Shown here piece by piece: positions 47,918 to 60,989 of a DNA stretch of 64,000 bases. Where the stretch lies: assembly GCA_002286715.1 (NCBI GenBank), contig NSJX01000011.1:318106-382105 (forward strand), written 5' to 3'. The first letter of the stretch is position 1. Each line of letters opens with the position of its first letter. The notes beneath the pieces are model-generated. The model made no database searches, had not been told where the DNA came from, and saw only the letters and a program-made list of their open reading frames with translations. The position numbers and the translations under genes are program-made. Origin of the DNA: Dentipellis sp. KUC8613. Taxonomy: Eukaryota > Basidiomycota > Agaricomycetes > Russulales > Hericiaceae.

Positions 47918-49435
47918 ATGTCGACCGACGCTCGCCCGCCGCTCGTCCAGCTCGCCTCGTACAACACCGCCCTCCAGGGCCTCCACGGCGTCCCCCAGGA
48001 CCTCGTCGACTGGCTTTCTCCCACTCTCGACGTCTCCAACTTCTTGGCAAGGGTCCCGACGGCCCCCGACATCGTCGCCGTCGGCTTCCAGGAGCTGCTG
48101 CCCCTCCATCTTGGCCGTAAGCCCGTCTTACCTTGTACGCAGTCTCACATTGACTCAGGTCTAGTTTCCGGCCTATCTCGCTCTATCATCGAAAATAGGA
48201 ATGCCCTCATTCTCTCACAAATCGAGGCACATGCTCCCAACAAGGAGCGCTATTCCCTTGTTGCCAAGGTCGTCAATGTGGGCGTCGCCCTGCTAGTCTA
48301 TGCAAAAGATGAGGGCATTGCCCGCCAAGTGCGTGATGTCCAGACTCAGTGGACCGGCTGTGGGCCCTTGTACATGGGTAACAAGGGTGCTGTCGGGGTG
48401 CGCTTCCGCGTCGTAGCCGACGAGAGCGATCCAGGCGAGGTATATACGTGCGTGCATATCTCCTGCACCTTCTGTCCCTCGCACTGACGAACCCTCAGGT
48501 TTGTATGTGCACATCTAGCCGCGCATGAGCCCAAGCTCGCGCAGCGCGTCGCAGATTATAACTACATTGTGCAATCCCTCCTCTTTCCGCCTCTCCCAGA
48601 CTCTCCCTCCCATGCAAACACCACTCTGTATTCCACATCGCACCTCTTCTTTCTTGGCGACTTCAATTTCCGGATAAGCCTCCCCTCAACACACGCACTT
48701 GCCGGCACAGCGAATAGGCCTGCGCTCCTGGCCGCCCTGTCGACCGAAGACGGCCGCAAGCAGCTCAAGGAGTATGATCAGTTGGTCGTAGAGCGCGAGA
48801 ACGGCTCATGCTTCCAGCTTCTCCGAGAAGCGGACTTCTGGCGGTTCCAGTGTAGTTATAAGTATAAGATAGGAGAAGTGGACCGCTATAGGTGAGTAGC
48901 CGCCTTAACTACGCCATATCACTGCCTGACGCGTTCGGCGTCCTATCAGCTCTAAGAGGCAGCCTGCATGGACAGACAGGATTTTGTACACCACCTATAC
49001 CGACTCTCCAGATACCCCGGACAAATCTAATATCACCAGCCTCTTGTATACCTCGATACCCTCCTACACAACCTCGGACCACGTACGTATCCCTCCCTCC
49101 CCCTCTCCTACACAACCCATCTCACTCATACCCAACCCCACCAGAAACCCATCGTCTCCCTCCTCCTTCTCCCCCCACCCGCCCCGACCTCCCCGCCGCG
49201 CAGCAGCATCCCGACGCTCCGCCTCCCGCCGACCTTCCAGCCCACGCCCGACCGCCTCGCCGTGCTCAAGCGCTACACCGGGCGCACGCTCGACCGCCTC
49301 GTCGGCTACGTCTGGTGGCTGCTCGTCGTCATCGGCGCCGGCAACGCCGCGCTCGGCGTCGGCAACTTCCTGCTCGGGCTTGGCGCCGTGTCGTGGTGGA
49401 GGAGCCGCCCCGCCGGCGGCGCTGCGAGCGTCTGA
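47918..49435 (+). CDS. Inositol polyphosphate 5-phosphatase, tail-anchored
   Basis: Removes the 5-phosphate from phosphoinositides such as PI(4,5)P2. The start MSTDARPPLVQLASYNTALQ contains the family opening (SYN). Further family motifs: VGFQELLPLHLG (E for metal binding), GPLYMGNKGAVGVRF, CAHLAAHEPKLAQR, HLFFLGDFNFRIS (GDxNxR), KRQPAWTDRILY (PAWTDR) across an intron, and SYTTSDHKPIV (SDHxP). All catalytic motifs are intact. There are about six exons; in intron 1 the acceptor that keeps frame is the TCTAG before TTTCCGGC. The C-terminus has one membrane helix (VWWLLVVIGAGNAALGVGNF) near the end, so it is probably a tail-anchored ER or endosome enzyme. It lacks the Sac1 and RhoGAP domains of larger relatives. 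Confidence 0.92.
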
Positions 49436-49720
49436 CAGCGCTCGCTTTCTGTGCGTGTGGGGATGCTGGATGGGCGCGGGTGGGATATGTATGGGACAGG
49501 ACTACGCGCAGGGCCGTGCTGTATATCTATTATTATTTGTAACAGAAGACATCTACCGAATCTATATACATGTGTGTGTGGCATATACTGGCCGATACAC
49601 ATTGACGCCATGAAGATCTACAGTACAAACGGTACAAACCAAAACAAGCGTCCCTGCTCGTACAGACATGGGGAGAAAATACGGCTTCGTCATTGTGCAT
49701 GCTGCGTGCCGCTTGAAGCT

Positions 49721-52481
49721 TTAAGACGCAGCCGCTGCGCTAGAGGCGCTCTGTACTCGACCACCCTCTGCATCCCCCTCGAGCTCGGCATCGACGTCTT
49801 TGACCACAATCTCCGGCACTGGCGCGGGCACATCTACGTCCACAAGTGTCTCTCCCTGCAAATGCGCGTGCGCGTCGTCCGGGCTTGGTGCCTCGACGTC
49901 CTCCGCATCGAGCCCCGGCAGCGGGGGCAGACGCACCATCAGCACCATCGCGGTGGCGAGGGCCAGCAGGCCCGTAAGGACCATGAGCAGCGCCTGCGGC
50001 AGCGTGCCCACGGTATTGATAAAGACGAGGCCCAACAAGAACGGGCCGACGATCTGCGAGCTACAGCACCCAGGGGACACGTCAGCACCCGTATCTAGTG
50101 CTAGGGGTAGACACGCACCTGAGCGCCTGCACGACGCCGAGCGCGCCAAAGAGCTTCCCGGACTCGGTCCCGCCGCGGCGCTTGTACAGCTCGAGCGCGA
50201 CGGCCTGCACGGTGGGCGAGAAGCCCGCGCCGAGCGCGTTGAGGCACGTCGCGCCGACGAAGGACGGCCCGCTCGGCGAGAGCAGCATGAGTGCGTGCGC
50301 GAGCACCTCGATCGTGATGGACACGCGCGCGACGGAGAGGTCGAAGGCGGGCGAGTGCGCCTGCGCGGGGGAGTTGGAGCGCGATCGTGACTGCGACGGG
50401 GAGCGCGACGGGGGCGGGGACGTGGGGGGTTGGCCGTCGAGCGGCTCGGAGGGCGATACCGGGAGCTGCACGGCGGGCGTCTTCGGCTTGAAGACCTTGA
50501 TCACAACTGAGAAGTATGACAAGAAATTAGCGCCATATCCTGTTGAACACAGCCGAAACGAACGGACCGGGCAAGACAATTGTGAGGAAAATGGCACGCG
50601 CTGCACCGAGTGCGCTGAGCCAGTAGCCGATCTATCCCATACCCCACTACATGAGGTACCGTTCTTCACTGACTATAGGAGCACTCACCGTCTCTGACGA
50701 CCATCCGTAAACCGCAGCCGTATACTGCATGACATACTGGGCGGCTCCCTAAACTTCATGAGATAAGGGACCCTATTCGAGATCAAAGGCGCCTACCATA
50801 AGCATGCTGGAGATGCCATACGCGAGCGCACAGAGGATCAAGCTCCAGTCCATCTTAGCCTGCTTATGCGGGCTGGCGCCGCTCTTCGACGGCATGGGCG
50901 ACAATACCGCAAGCGGCGTCAAGAACTGGATCAAGAACCGGAATCTGGACACAAAGCTGCGGGATCGCCCCCGCGTCAGCTTGTCCTCGGCATGTTTGCG
51001 GCGCGAGATAGCCATCTCTGCGGGGAGCATCGACTCGGGGACGAGGAACCACGTGTAGCACGCCAGGACGAAGTGCACGCCGAATGCGACGTAGAACACG
51101 AGCATTAGGTTGTCCGTTAGCCGCACGAGCAGGGAGCCTAGTGTAGGGCCAAACGCTACTCCGGTGAAGAGGAGACCCAGAAAGAGGGAGAAGACGCGTG
51201 ACCTGTGAGAGCACGACACTGAGCTTCGCGGCGACGCACAGGGTCAAGGTGCATACCGAGAAGACGCGTCGCTGCAATCGGCGAGATAGGCATGAATGGC
51301 AGCAATCGCTGTCGGTAACCCTTCCATCATGCGAGTAAAATGTCAGCAACCGGAATGGGAAATTCTGTACAGACAGGGCCCACCTCCAAGCAAGCCTTCA
51401 AAGAAGGAGCCGACTAGAAGGAAGGAGTAGCCGCCAGGAATCTTCTCAGGGATTGTTGTGACCACCACAAACGTCACGTCGACCACAAGGAGACCGGACA
51501 TCGCGACACGGAGCACAGCCGTGCGTCCATACCGGTCAGAAAGCTAGCAGCACATATACGTGAGCTGCCGAATTCCTCCACGGCAGCGAGCGAGTACGCA
51601 CGGATGTCCAAAATGCCGTAGTGAAGCAGCTCAGAACACCCATGACGGTGGCCATTGCTGGGTGACAGGTATAAGCCGCCGGAATTAAATGGAAGATAGG
51701 AGGAGCACAGAGGCGGCACGCTTGGCGAATAGATGCTACGAACCGGCTAAGATCGTGGCAACGCCTGCCTGAACCTCGGGGATCGACGAGCACGCCGGAT
51801 GCTCCTTCGACTCGTCGGTCCCGAAGAGTGTATTGTTACGGATAGTGAGGGTCGTCGCTTCGCCGGCGGCAGACACGGGCATAGCGGGCATAGCATCGCC
51901 CGACCATGGCCCGTGAGCTACGGGTGCTGGTGGGAAGTTGAGAAGTGACAGCAAGGCCCCTCCATGCCGGGAGTACACGAGCCCCTCGGAATCCCAGTCC
52001 GGCTCTGGTCGTCTGTGCTCTTTGTAGAAGCGACAAACTATATTGGTCAAAATCTCGATGCGGGGAGCCAAGCACGCCGTAGTGGCCATCGTACTAAACG
52101 GGATGATAGAGATAAACCTGTATGCCTGTGAGCTCCTGACCGATAACGCAAAGATGTGGATAGCACGAACCACCAGGCGGAGGGCCTCTTCCACCATGGC
52201 AGACTAGCGCGGTGCTTTCGCTGCTCCTCAATTAAGGCAGCATCCTCCTCGTCCGCGTCCTCGTCTGGCTCATGGTCTACTTCGACCAAGGTTTCGTCGT
52301 GCTGGTGGGCATGGCTCGGATGCACGAATTCGTCTAGGAGTTCAGCCGCTTGTTCGCCGATTTGGCCGTCGAACTGCACGAATGCCTCAGCGCCGGAGGG
52401 GAGATAGACCGCCGAGGGCTCGCGGGAGGCCGAGCGCACGCGCGAGCGGGACGTCGCGCGGGACGAGTGTGCGGAGGACAT
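49721..52481 (-). CDS. Major facilitator superfamily transporter, YCR023C/TetA-like
   Basis: Polytopic transporter of the drug/tetracycline-resistance-like MFS group. It has a long cytosolic N-terminus (MSSAHSSRATSRSRVRSASR, then an acidic stretch EPDEDADEEDAALIEEQRKH). A large loop between helices 1 and 2 carries WDSEGLVYSRHGG and NNTLFGTDESKEHPACSSIP. MFS motif A is seen as LSDRYGRTAVL after helix 3. Helices follow in VLRVAMSGLLVVDVTFVVVT, FLLVGSFFEGLLG, LFLGLLFTGVAFGPTLGSLL and LMLVFYVAFGVHFVLACYTW. A central loop with KHAEDKL and a Ser/Pro/Arg-rich loop (PPPSRSPSQSRSRS) are present; the last helices include IVGPFLLGLVFINTVGTLPQ. The tail is acidic and ends SASSAAAAS. Substrate unknown. 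Many introns; junctions approximate. Confidence 0.85.
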
Positions 52482-52685
52482 GGGGGGAGGAAGAGAGGAC
52501 AGTTCGACAGGATTCAGGGAGCTTGATCATAAATGCGGGGTATCTCTGAGGGGAGCAAGGCGTGGTGGGGGCGTGCAGTCATGATGTTTGCGTCATACGC
52601 GTGCGAACAGACGCGCGTGCACTAGCTAGTGATCACTCCCGTGCCGCGACGCGCGTTATCTTATCGCTTTCCTCTGCTCTCCACC
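52482..52685. promoter_or_regulatory. Divergent promoter, MFS transporter / GMF
   Basis: 204 bp between outward start codons, so both promoters lie here. A pyrimidine-rich stretch ends in CCACC directly before the GMF ATG, a strong start context. Confidence 0.45.
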
Positions 52686-53286
52686 ATGGCACGTCCCTCC
52701 ATTCCCCCCGCCGTCTCCCGCTGACCCGCCCTCCGCACAGTCGCATACCGTCGATATACCCCAGGACATCAAGGACTCCCTCCGCAAATTCAGGTTTGCC
52801 CGCCGCAGCGCTGGCCATGCCGCCCTGGTCGTCAAGATTAACAAGAAGCTGCTCATAATGGAAGAGGACGAGCAGTATGACAACATCTCCCCAGAGGATC
52901 TCGCAGAGGGTGAGCATCCCGCCCGCGCCGTGTCCCCACCGCATCACTGAATTGCGCGATCGGTCCTGGATACAGAGCTCCCCGAGAATTCACCACGGTA
53001 CATCGTCCTCTCGTACGAGCTCAAGCATCCCGACGGGCGCAAGTCCTTCCCTCTCGTCCTCATAAACTGGGCGCCCACATCATGCGAGATTGGCATGCTG
53101 ACCCTCCATGCCAGCGCGTTCCTGGACTTCCAGACGACCGTAAGCATGCGTCCATATATCAGAAGATCGATGGTGCTCACCGCTCCGTGACGCGCGCAGG
53201 CCGATGTAGGCAAGGTCATTGAAGTGCGCGATGGGGCCGAGGGTCTGACTACGGAAATCATCAATGCTCACCTGCTCGGCAGGTAG
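52686..53286 (+). CDS. GMF1: Glia maturation factor-like ADF-H protein
   Basis: ADF-homology protein that binds Arp2/3 and promotes debranching of actin networks. The spliced protein starts M-SHTVDIPQDIKDSLRKFRF and continues with INKKLLIMEEDEQYDNISPE, ELPENSPRYIVLSYELKHPD and GKVIEVRDGAEGLTTEIINA, ending HLLGR. Exons 52686-52688, 52741-52909, 52976-53139, 53200-53286 give exactly 140 residues, the normal family length. The first exon is only the ATG and is followed by what must be a GC-AG intron (52689-52740), because reading on from the ATG stops at once in TGA and the ADF-H domain itself has no other usable ATG. The intron has a good GCTGAC branch site. Confidence 0.88.
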
Positions 53287-53628
53287 GCCTGCATTGGCAC
53301 GGACTAAACAAATCTGTATTTTGGTGTACAATATCGGACATCCTGGTGTCGAGGAAAACACGAGAGCTGCGGCCCTTGCTGGGCATGAATCCAAAAGGAT
53401 CTAGCCATCGAACCCCCGTCAGATTACGCGTTATTGCGACCAACTTTGACCTTCCGCAGTATCCCTGCTATCTGCAGTAATCAAACTGCGCTCTGCTTCA
53501 GCACATGGTCGACGATAACAACCTAGCGGCGCACAGCCCACCGTACCCCTACCATTCAATACACAATGCGCAGCAGCTTCTCTTCTCAGCTACGTCACAG
53601 AGACATAGATTGCTAGCGAAGACCAGGT
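53287..53628. other. Convergent intergenic region
   Basis: 342 bp between the 3' ends of GMF and the GPI mannosyltransferase gene. No gene seen. Confidence 0.6.
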
Positions 53629-55341
53629 TTATTTCAGGACATAGCTCTTCATGAGCTCGCCCAATACCCAACTATGTCCGGCGACGTAAATCAGGCTACA
53701 TACCCATACCCGCTCGAATACAGGCTCTCCCAGGAACTCCAACTTGTACGCCTGGCTCAGCCACAGCGCCTGAACGCCAAACCAGATACCCAAATACAGC
53801 AGCCCGCGGAGGGGGGTGATCGATAGGCGGGGAATGAGCAGCGGTATGAACACCAGGTACCACAGGAAGTACTGTAAGAGCGTAATGGCAGCGTTGTCAG
53901 TCACAGCACGCGTTTCGGGGCAAAAGGGCTGCAGACGTAGCGTCATAGCATACCTGCGAGGTGCACACTTTGTTGAACAGCACAAACGTCGCCGTCTGCA
54001 CGAACCACGCGAACGGCAAGTGCTCGGGCCTGCGCCCGAAGAGCAGGCCCGCGCCGAGCGCGAGCGTCATCTGCGGCGCGAAGCTCGTAAACGGCGAGCG
54101 CACGACGCGACGCCACAAAGGCAGCTCGGAAGGCTCGGGGCCGCCGGCGCCGGGGTACGCGAGGTAGATCTGATAGAAGTACGGGGAGAAATTGTGTCGG
54201 TAGTCGAGCCGGTGGAGATGATACAGGTATGTCTCGTAGAGGAACGGGTAGCCCCATCTGTGATAGGAAAACGCAGCGGGGGCAGTACTGGGTCAGGGGC
54301 GGGCGCGGGGAGTCGGAGATGAGGGACTTGCATGAGATACATGGCGGCCCCGAGCGCAAAGAATGTGCCCGCGCTGAGTAGCGCAAACCGCGCCGTCCTG
54401 GCGTTGACGATGGTTTTGAAGTACCGCCGCGCTGCCGCCCATCTGCCCTGTCCTTCCTCAATCTCCACTCCGCTATCGCCTTCCGCCCCAATGACGCCGA
54501 CACATGCCGCGCCGTAGATAACAGGGTATATCTTCCAATGCGTGCTGAGTCCCAGAAGGAGCGCCGTTGCGGCCCACCGCCCCCGGAGTGCGCAGAACAG
54601 AGTGAGAAGCACCAGAAGCAGCAGGACCGACTCCGAAGAGCCGCGCGTCGAGATGCTGAACACGAACGGATCCAACAGATGCACGGACGCGAGGATGGTC
54701 GCGCGGCGCGCTATTGCCTCCGCGTCCGCGGCAGGACGGTCTCGCGCATTATCGGCAGGATCAGGCCTATCCACGCCTTGCGCTTTTGGGGAACGGCGTT
54801 CCGGAGCATTGGGGGACGCGTCATGGCCCGCTTGTGTTTCGTCGCGCGGCGTCATTGTGCGGGGAAGGATAACGGAGACCAGGAGCTTGTGCATGAGGAC
54901 CCCTGCGAGGATGTCACATCCTGCAAACAGATACTTTCCGAAAGATCCGTGTATCCATTCGTTCGGGGCCAGTAGCAGCGCCAACAGCGGAGTGTAGCGA
55001 TACGTTTCCCGTGTGTATGGGCTGCAGTTCATCACGGGCGTAGGCGGCAGGTCAGGATGGGTTATCAGCACACATATCGGTCGGAGCAGAGCAGACGAGC
55101 GCACTCACTCGCCGATGTTTACCCATTTACCGAGCGGACCTTGGGCACGGTTTCCGGGTTCCGGATTGAGCACGAAGCGCGTCGCATCGCTGAATACACG
55201 GTAGTCCACGTCCGTGTACTTCACGACAGAATGTGCGTCATGCCATTCGCTGTAGAGGATGAGGGCGACGCGCAAGAGCGCCGAAACAACGAGCACGGTC
55301 CTAAAGGAGGGGGCAGAACGTGAAATGCCGGCGAAAGTCAT
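53629..55341 (-). CDS. GPI14: GPI mannosyltransferase I, PIG-M type
   Basis: ER multispanning enzyme that adds the first (alpha-1,4) mannose to GPI anchor precursors, using dolichol-phosphate mannose. It starts [20 protein letters not shown] with a first membrane helix. The luminal loop after it holds the catalytic DxD ([17 protein letters not shown]). Further motifs: [120 protein letters not shown] and [14 protein letters not shown]. The C-terminus [11 protein letters not shown] has no clear retrieval motif. A charged loop of about 50 residues ([20 protein letters not shown]) is an insert relative to yeast Gpi14. About five exons. Confidence 0.93.
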
Positions 55342-55746
55342 ATCATGATCACCTTGAAGGCTAATCGCAGCCAAAGGTTAAAGCTAAGCTGCAGAGGAGG
55401 TCTGCCTTGAGATTCGGAGTGACGCAGTCGCCGTAACCTTCGATGTGTCAGGCTGCTTACGCGCCATTCCCTGCAGTCTGCTGACGTGGCACCGGCTGCA
55501 GGCATGGTTGAACACGTTCGACCATGTTCTGCCAATAATTCAAACACATTGCACCTTACAAGCCCGTGGTCGACAGGTAATATATGCCCCGAAAGAGATG
55601 GAATGTACGAGAAAATATTTACAGTGAAAGATGCAAAGCTAATCATTGACTCGACGCAAAAGAAAGACGACATAAGTGTAGTGTTCACGCATAACTATTG
55701 CGAGGAATGGAGATAACGCAGTTCTATGAGCATGCCTTGACTGCGC
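55342..55746. other. Intergenic, tandem minus-strand genes
   Basis: 405 bp with the SAR1 3' end and the GPI14 promoter. A short plus-strand open frame (55486-55716) has no support. Confidence 0.55.
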
Positions 55747-56719
<973 letters not shown>

Positions 56720-57699
56720 GTCGACGAAGGGAAGGGAGAGAAGACTTGCAAAATGAGAGCCGGAGGCTCAAGGTGATGTGGTGGAAGTGCAGGAGTATGA
56801 CGCCGGTTCCAAGTCCGTGTGCTCTGAGGCAGTGTGACCTCGCTGTCACACGTATCAGTTTGTCCTTCGTCTTCATGTTCTTTCTCCGTGCACGCCCTGC
56901 CACCGATAAAATCTTCTATATGCTAGTGTAAACCCTGAAGGTGCCCGGAAACTTTCCTAAACTACGATACTCGGAGGAGTTGGTCGTCATGTCACTTCAG
57001 GGCCACGCATAGTCCAGCTCAAGGCTACGTGGTCACCGATCACCGGTCAAGTACAAACACTGGTGTGCAGGCATCCAAACAAAGGGTCTCGAGATACACA
57101 GAATCGAGTGAAACTCCCTTTCGCTGTCGACGTTGCAACTGGAGTATTCGAATTGGAGAAAGAGAGAAAGCTGACCTCGTCAACCGACATATAATGCGAG
57201 AGGAGCTCACAAAGGCGATACTGAAGAGATATATAATAAGGAAGACACGCGATACGATTGTTATTCGAGACGGATATACTATGGAAACGTATAGACAAGA
57301 GGGGTGTGGAAGACAGGATTGTAGGGTAGGTCTGACACTCACTTCACCATTGGTCTTCCAGAACGAAGAGAGCGAGCGAGTTCTTTTACCAGCCCAGCGT
57401 TCCTCTCCGCATAACCGAATCGCCTCGTCCTTCCTGGAGGAGTTTACTGGACGGGCACTGTCTAAGAGGTTGCGTTGAGAAAACAATTCGACGCGACGCG
57501 AGGTCTTTTATTTCGCGCCGTATTTGGCTTTGCTTGGTGCTAGAGGTCCATGTCATACGCATTTTCCCGAAATGGCAGTCCCTCCCGTTCTGCCGCTTCG
57601 GCCGACTCGGGGCGCCTGTGTAACCGTTCCCGTAATATTATGGGGCAGCCTCTGGCAGCCTGCTTTACTCTGATCTCTCATGTCTTTGGTTCATTCTTA
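56720..57699. other. Divergent intergenic region, SAR1 / ATG15
   Basis: 980 bp holding both promoters. Open frames of about 150 codons overlap each other on opposite strands at 57029-57486 and are not supported as genes. A pyrimidine-rich leader precedes the ATG15 start. Confidence 0.5.
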
Positions 57700-59109
57700 A
57701 TGCTTCGTATCATGCTTTCTCTCTTCTTTCTTCTCACCCTCTTCTTGAATTTTGTTGCGGCTCGCCCGCCATCGGTCCCTCTCTCGTTCACTCGAGATCA
57801 GGACTTCAATCGTCCATTTACCCTTCGCACTGACCAATCACCCTTCCAACCAGCACTGCACTCGCCACTAGAGCCTCCTTCTCTATCTCTCAACGCAGTT
57901 CCAACGACTATCTATCGCCCTCGCTTCCTCGATGCCTTGTTCCAAGCCCGATCCCGATCACTGAAGTCTGCGGAGAGCGAGAAGGTGGAGTGGGAGCAAG
58001 TAGACGTGCTAGGGCCAAACATAGAAGACAGACATACCCTCGCTCAATTGGCTCGGATGACAGGAAATGCCTACGCATTGCCCGGCCAGAAGAATTGGTA
58101 CGATATGGATCCTGCTTGGAATATCGTGAGTCACCACCCTTCAGCGGCGCAGCTCACCCGATATTTATCATGCCCCAGAGCTTTCCATTCGGATGGGAGG
58201 ATGCTTCGGAAGGCTTCCGGGGACATGTATTCCTCTCGTCCGATAACTCCACTGTCGTCCTTTCGATCAAGGGAACGACGATCCAAGGCCCTACTTCGAA
58301 GAAGGACAAGTACAACGATAATCTGCTATTCTCCTGCTGCTGTGCCCGTGTAGACTTCTCTTGGGTCTTCTCCACTGTCTGCGACTGCTACGCCAAACAC
58401 TGGCGGTGCGACAACACTTGCCTGTCTGAAGCTCTCATAGAAGACAGTCTATTTTATTCGGTCGGAGTCGTGCGTGTCGCCTGACCTTTGCTTGATATCC
58501 GGTCACTGACGTTCATCCAGGAGCTCGTGAAGAATCTGACTTCGTTATACCCATCAAGTAACGTTTGGCTAGTCGGTCATTCCTTGGGTGGGGCGTTGGC
58601 TTCCCTCCTAGGCACAACATTCGGTTTTCCCGCAGTCGCATTCGAAGCTCCAGGAGAGCGTCTCGCCGCTCAGCGCCTACATCTTCCACTACCGCCTGCG
58701 GCTCCCTTCTCCACCGTGCCTGCAGCGCCAGTCACCCACGTCTACCACAACGCAGATCCGATTCCTCAGGGCACTTGTACCGGATTCGGATCGCCTTGTG
58801 CTTCGGCTGGGTACGCATTGGAAACACGTTGTCACCTCGGAAAGAGCATCATCTTCGACACCGTTGGGAAGTTGAATTGGCGGGTCGACGTCAGAAAGCA
58901 CCCCATTAGAGAGGTTATCTTGAAGGTTCTAGAGCAAGAGGAGATTGAGTGGGAGGAGGATGCGGAGGTGCCGCAAGCCAAGGCAGAAGAAGACTGCATC
59001 GTGAGTCCCTGATGTTCTTGCGATGATGGCTTGCCCTTTAATAAGCATTTCCCTCACGTTTCAGGATTGCTTCAAGTGGGAGTTCGGCGATTTCAAGGAT
59101 TATGTATGA
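57700..59109 (+). CDS. ATG15: Autophagy-related lipase Atg15
   Basis: Vacuolar phospholipase that breaks down autophagic and Cvt bodies. It starts MLRIMLSLFFLLTLFLNFVA, the single N-terminal signal anchor; in-frame ATGs upstream (57640, 57550) are possible but would add non-family sequence. Then come TLAQLARMTGNAYALPGQKN with WYDMDPAWN, SFPFGWEDASEGFRGHVFLS, STVVLSIKGTTIQGPTSKKD (oxyanion region), NDNLLFSCCCARVDFSWVFS with CDCY, the nucleophile motif VWLVGHSLGGALASLLG, and HVYHNADPIPQGTCTGFGSP (Asp). The end of the catalytic domain is GYALETRCHLGKSIIFDT with the His. It finishes with CIDCFKWEFGDFKDYV. Triad and cysteines are intact. Its 3' end is only 90 bp from that of guanine deaminase. Confidence 0.92.
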
Positions 59110-59199
59110 GTATTGGGAAGCATTGCCTGTAATTATAAGCCATGTCCATCGTGTATCACCAACATCGATTATTCCATCTATCATATCACCACGTACTTA

Positions 59200-60989
59200 T
59201 CACTGCCTCCTCTCTACGCCTCCAATCCACCGTCCCTGGACATACACCCTCCTGATATTTCTATCGTCCCCAGTAAAAAAGAACCTCTCAAGCACACTGT
59301 GCAACGCGGCGCCATTCCGTTCGACGCCCAGCTCACCATCACAGTCGACACCCCACAGGTTCGGATTGCCCGCATCCGTCCTCACGCTGCCAAGCAGCGC
59401 ATCGAAAGCCTTGCCGGGCGCAAATGAGCCGATGCGGGACTGCAGCCCACAGACCTGCGCGCCGCCGAGGGTCGCGAGGTGCAGGAGGGCCGCGATGGAA
59501 AGCTGCCGTCCTGCGAAGGACCGCGACGTGCTGGATTTGTCAGATGGGGTCTCTAGGGCAATCACCTTCGACGCGATGCTGGCATGCTGGATGGCGGTTA
59601 GGATGGAGGGCGAGAAGCCGCCGGACACGTCCGTGCCGAGTCCGACCTGCGGTCAGCAATCGACGATCAGTTCCATTCGGTGTTGTAGGAGTATGAGTAG
59701 ACGAACTTTGATGCCTTCGTCGAGCAGCTTGCCCACGGGACAGACGCCGCTGCGCAGGTTGAAGTTGCTAGTGGGGCAGTGGCTGACACCGGCGTCGCGC
59801 TGCTTCACCAGTGTGACCTCGCTCTCGTCCAGGTGTACCGCATGCGCGAGCACGGTGCGCGGCCCCAGCAGACCGTGTTTGTCGTACACGTCGGCGTAGG
59901 AGCTGCACTCGGGAAAGAGGTGCTTGGTAAACACGATCTCGGCCTCGTTCTCGCTGATGTGCGTCTGCACGAGCAGAGACGGGTCTGCGCGGGCGAGGTC
60001 CCCGAGCGAAGTGAGGAGCGGGCCCGTGCAGGAGATGGCAAACCGGGGAGTGAGGACTGGCTGGACAAGGGCCGTACTCGACGGGCCGGAGGCAGGCAAG
60101 GAGCGGATATGCGTGATGAACGCTCTGGTGGCTTCCATTGACGCCTCGGCGGAGGGCTCGATGTAGTCGTCGGGGCAGTTACGGTCCATATTGCATTTCT
60201 GATACGGCCGAGCGAAGAGTTATCGGCGCTGTTCGTGATTCTTCCATGAACAGCAGAGCTTACCTACCCCGACGAAGGCGCGCTGGCCTGATCATCTGTC
60301 AGTGAGCCATTGTCAACAATTAAAGAACAGGCTGGACCGACCATATGAGTGTATGATGTCTGCCAGAACGTTTGTCGCCTCGAGATGCAGGGTGCCATAG
60401 TAGCAGCAAGTAGTTGTCTGGAACAGTTCTCGGTATGGCTTGAATACGACCAGAGCGTTTGCGGACATACCCCAGAATCTACTATTCTTCTTACAACCTT
60501 CTCATACGTGCGTCGTGCGAAATCCAAATCCTTAAACTTGGCTTCCATGGGGAACGTCACTTCCGCCAGCCAATCGAGCAGCTCGTGCTGCTGGCCACTG
60601 CATGGACCTTCGTCAGGTACGTAGACGATAGACAATAGCATGGAAGTCTCCTCACCTGCCGAGGTTTGGCACTTGCGGCGCGTGCTGAGCACGCGACAGT
60701 CAGTATATTTAGTCGAACACACCAACATAATACACGATACCGTATGCGTGTCCACGAAGCCCGGCATGAGGAACTCCCCATGCTTCAGCGTGACAATGTC
60801 CTCGTTCGAGCTTCCATGACGGCTCAAGACCTCTTGCACCGAGTAATCTGGAACGTCTTCCTCTATCCAGTCGATATTTCCGTCCGGACCTACGGAGAGC
60901 AAGCAGTCCGGAAGCGCCTGGTACGCAGTAAGCGTCTGGGGATTGATGACGGAACCGTAGAAGACTGTGCTGCGGGGTAGGTAGGACAT
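59200..60989 (-). CDS. GUD1: Guanine deaminase
   Basis: Amidohydrolase that converts guanine to xanthine in purine salvage and breakdown. It starts MSYLPRSTVFYGSVINPQTL. The zinc H-x-H is in PGFVDTHT joined across an intron to HAPQVPNLG. Further motifs: LDWLAEVTFPMEAKFKD, GTTTCCYYGTLHLEATNVLA, GKCNMDRNCPDDY, QTHISENEAEI (His ligand), DKHGLLGPRTVLAHAVHL (His), SHCPTSNFNLRSG and GLGTDVSGGFSP (Asp ligand). It ends YVQGRWIGGVERRQ (stop at 59200). All metal and substrate motifs are intact. About six exons. Convergent with ATG15. Confidence 0.94.

Noticed and set aside
57029..57486. Overlapping frames of about 150 codons on both strands in the SAR1-ATG15 gap
   Set aside because: No motif, no splice structure, and in the expected promoter space of two divergent genes.
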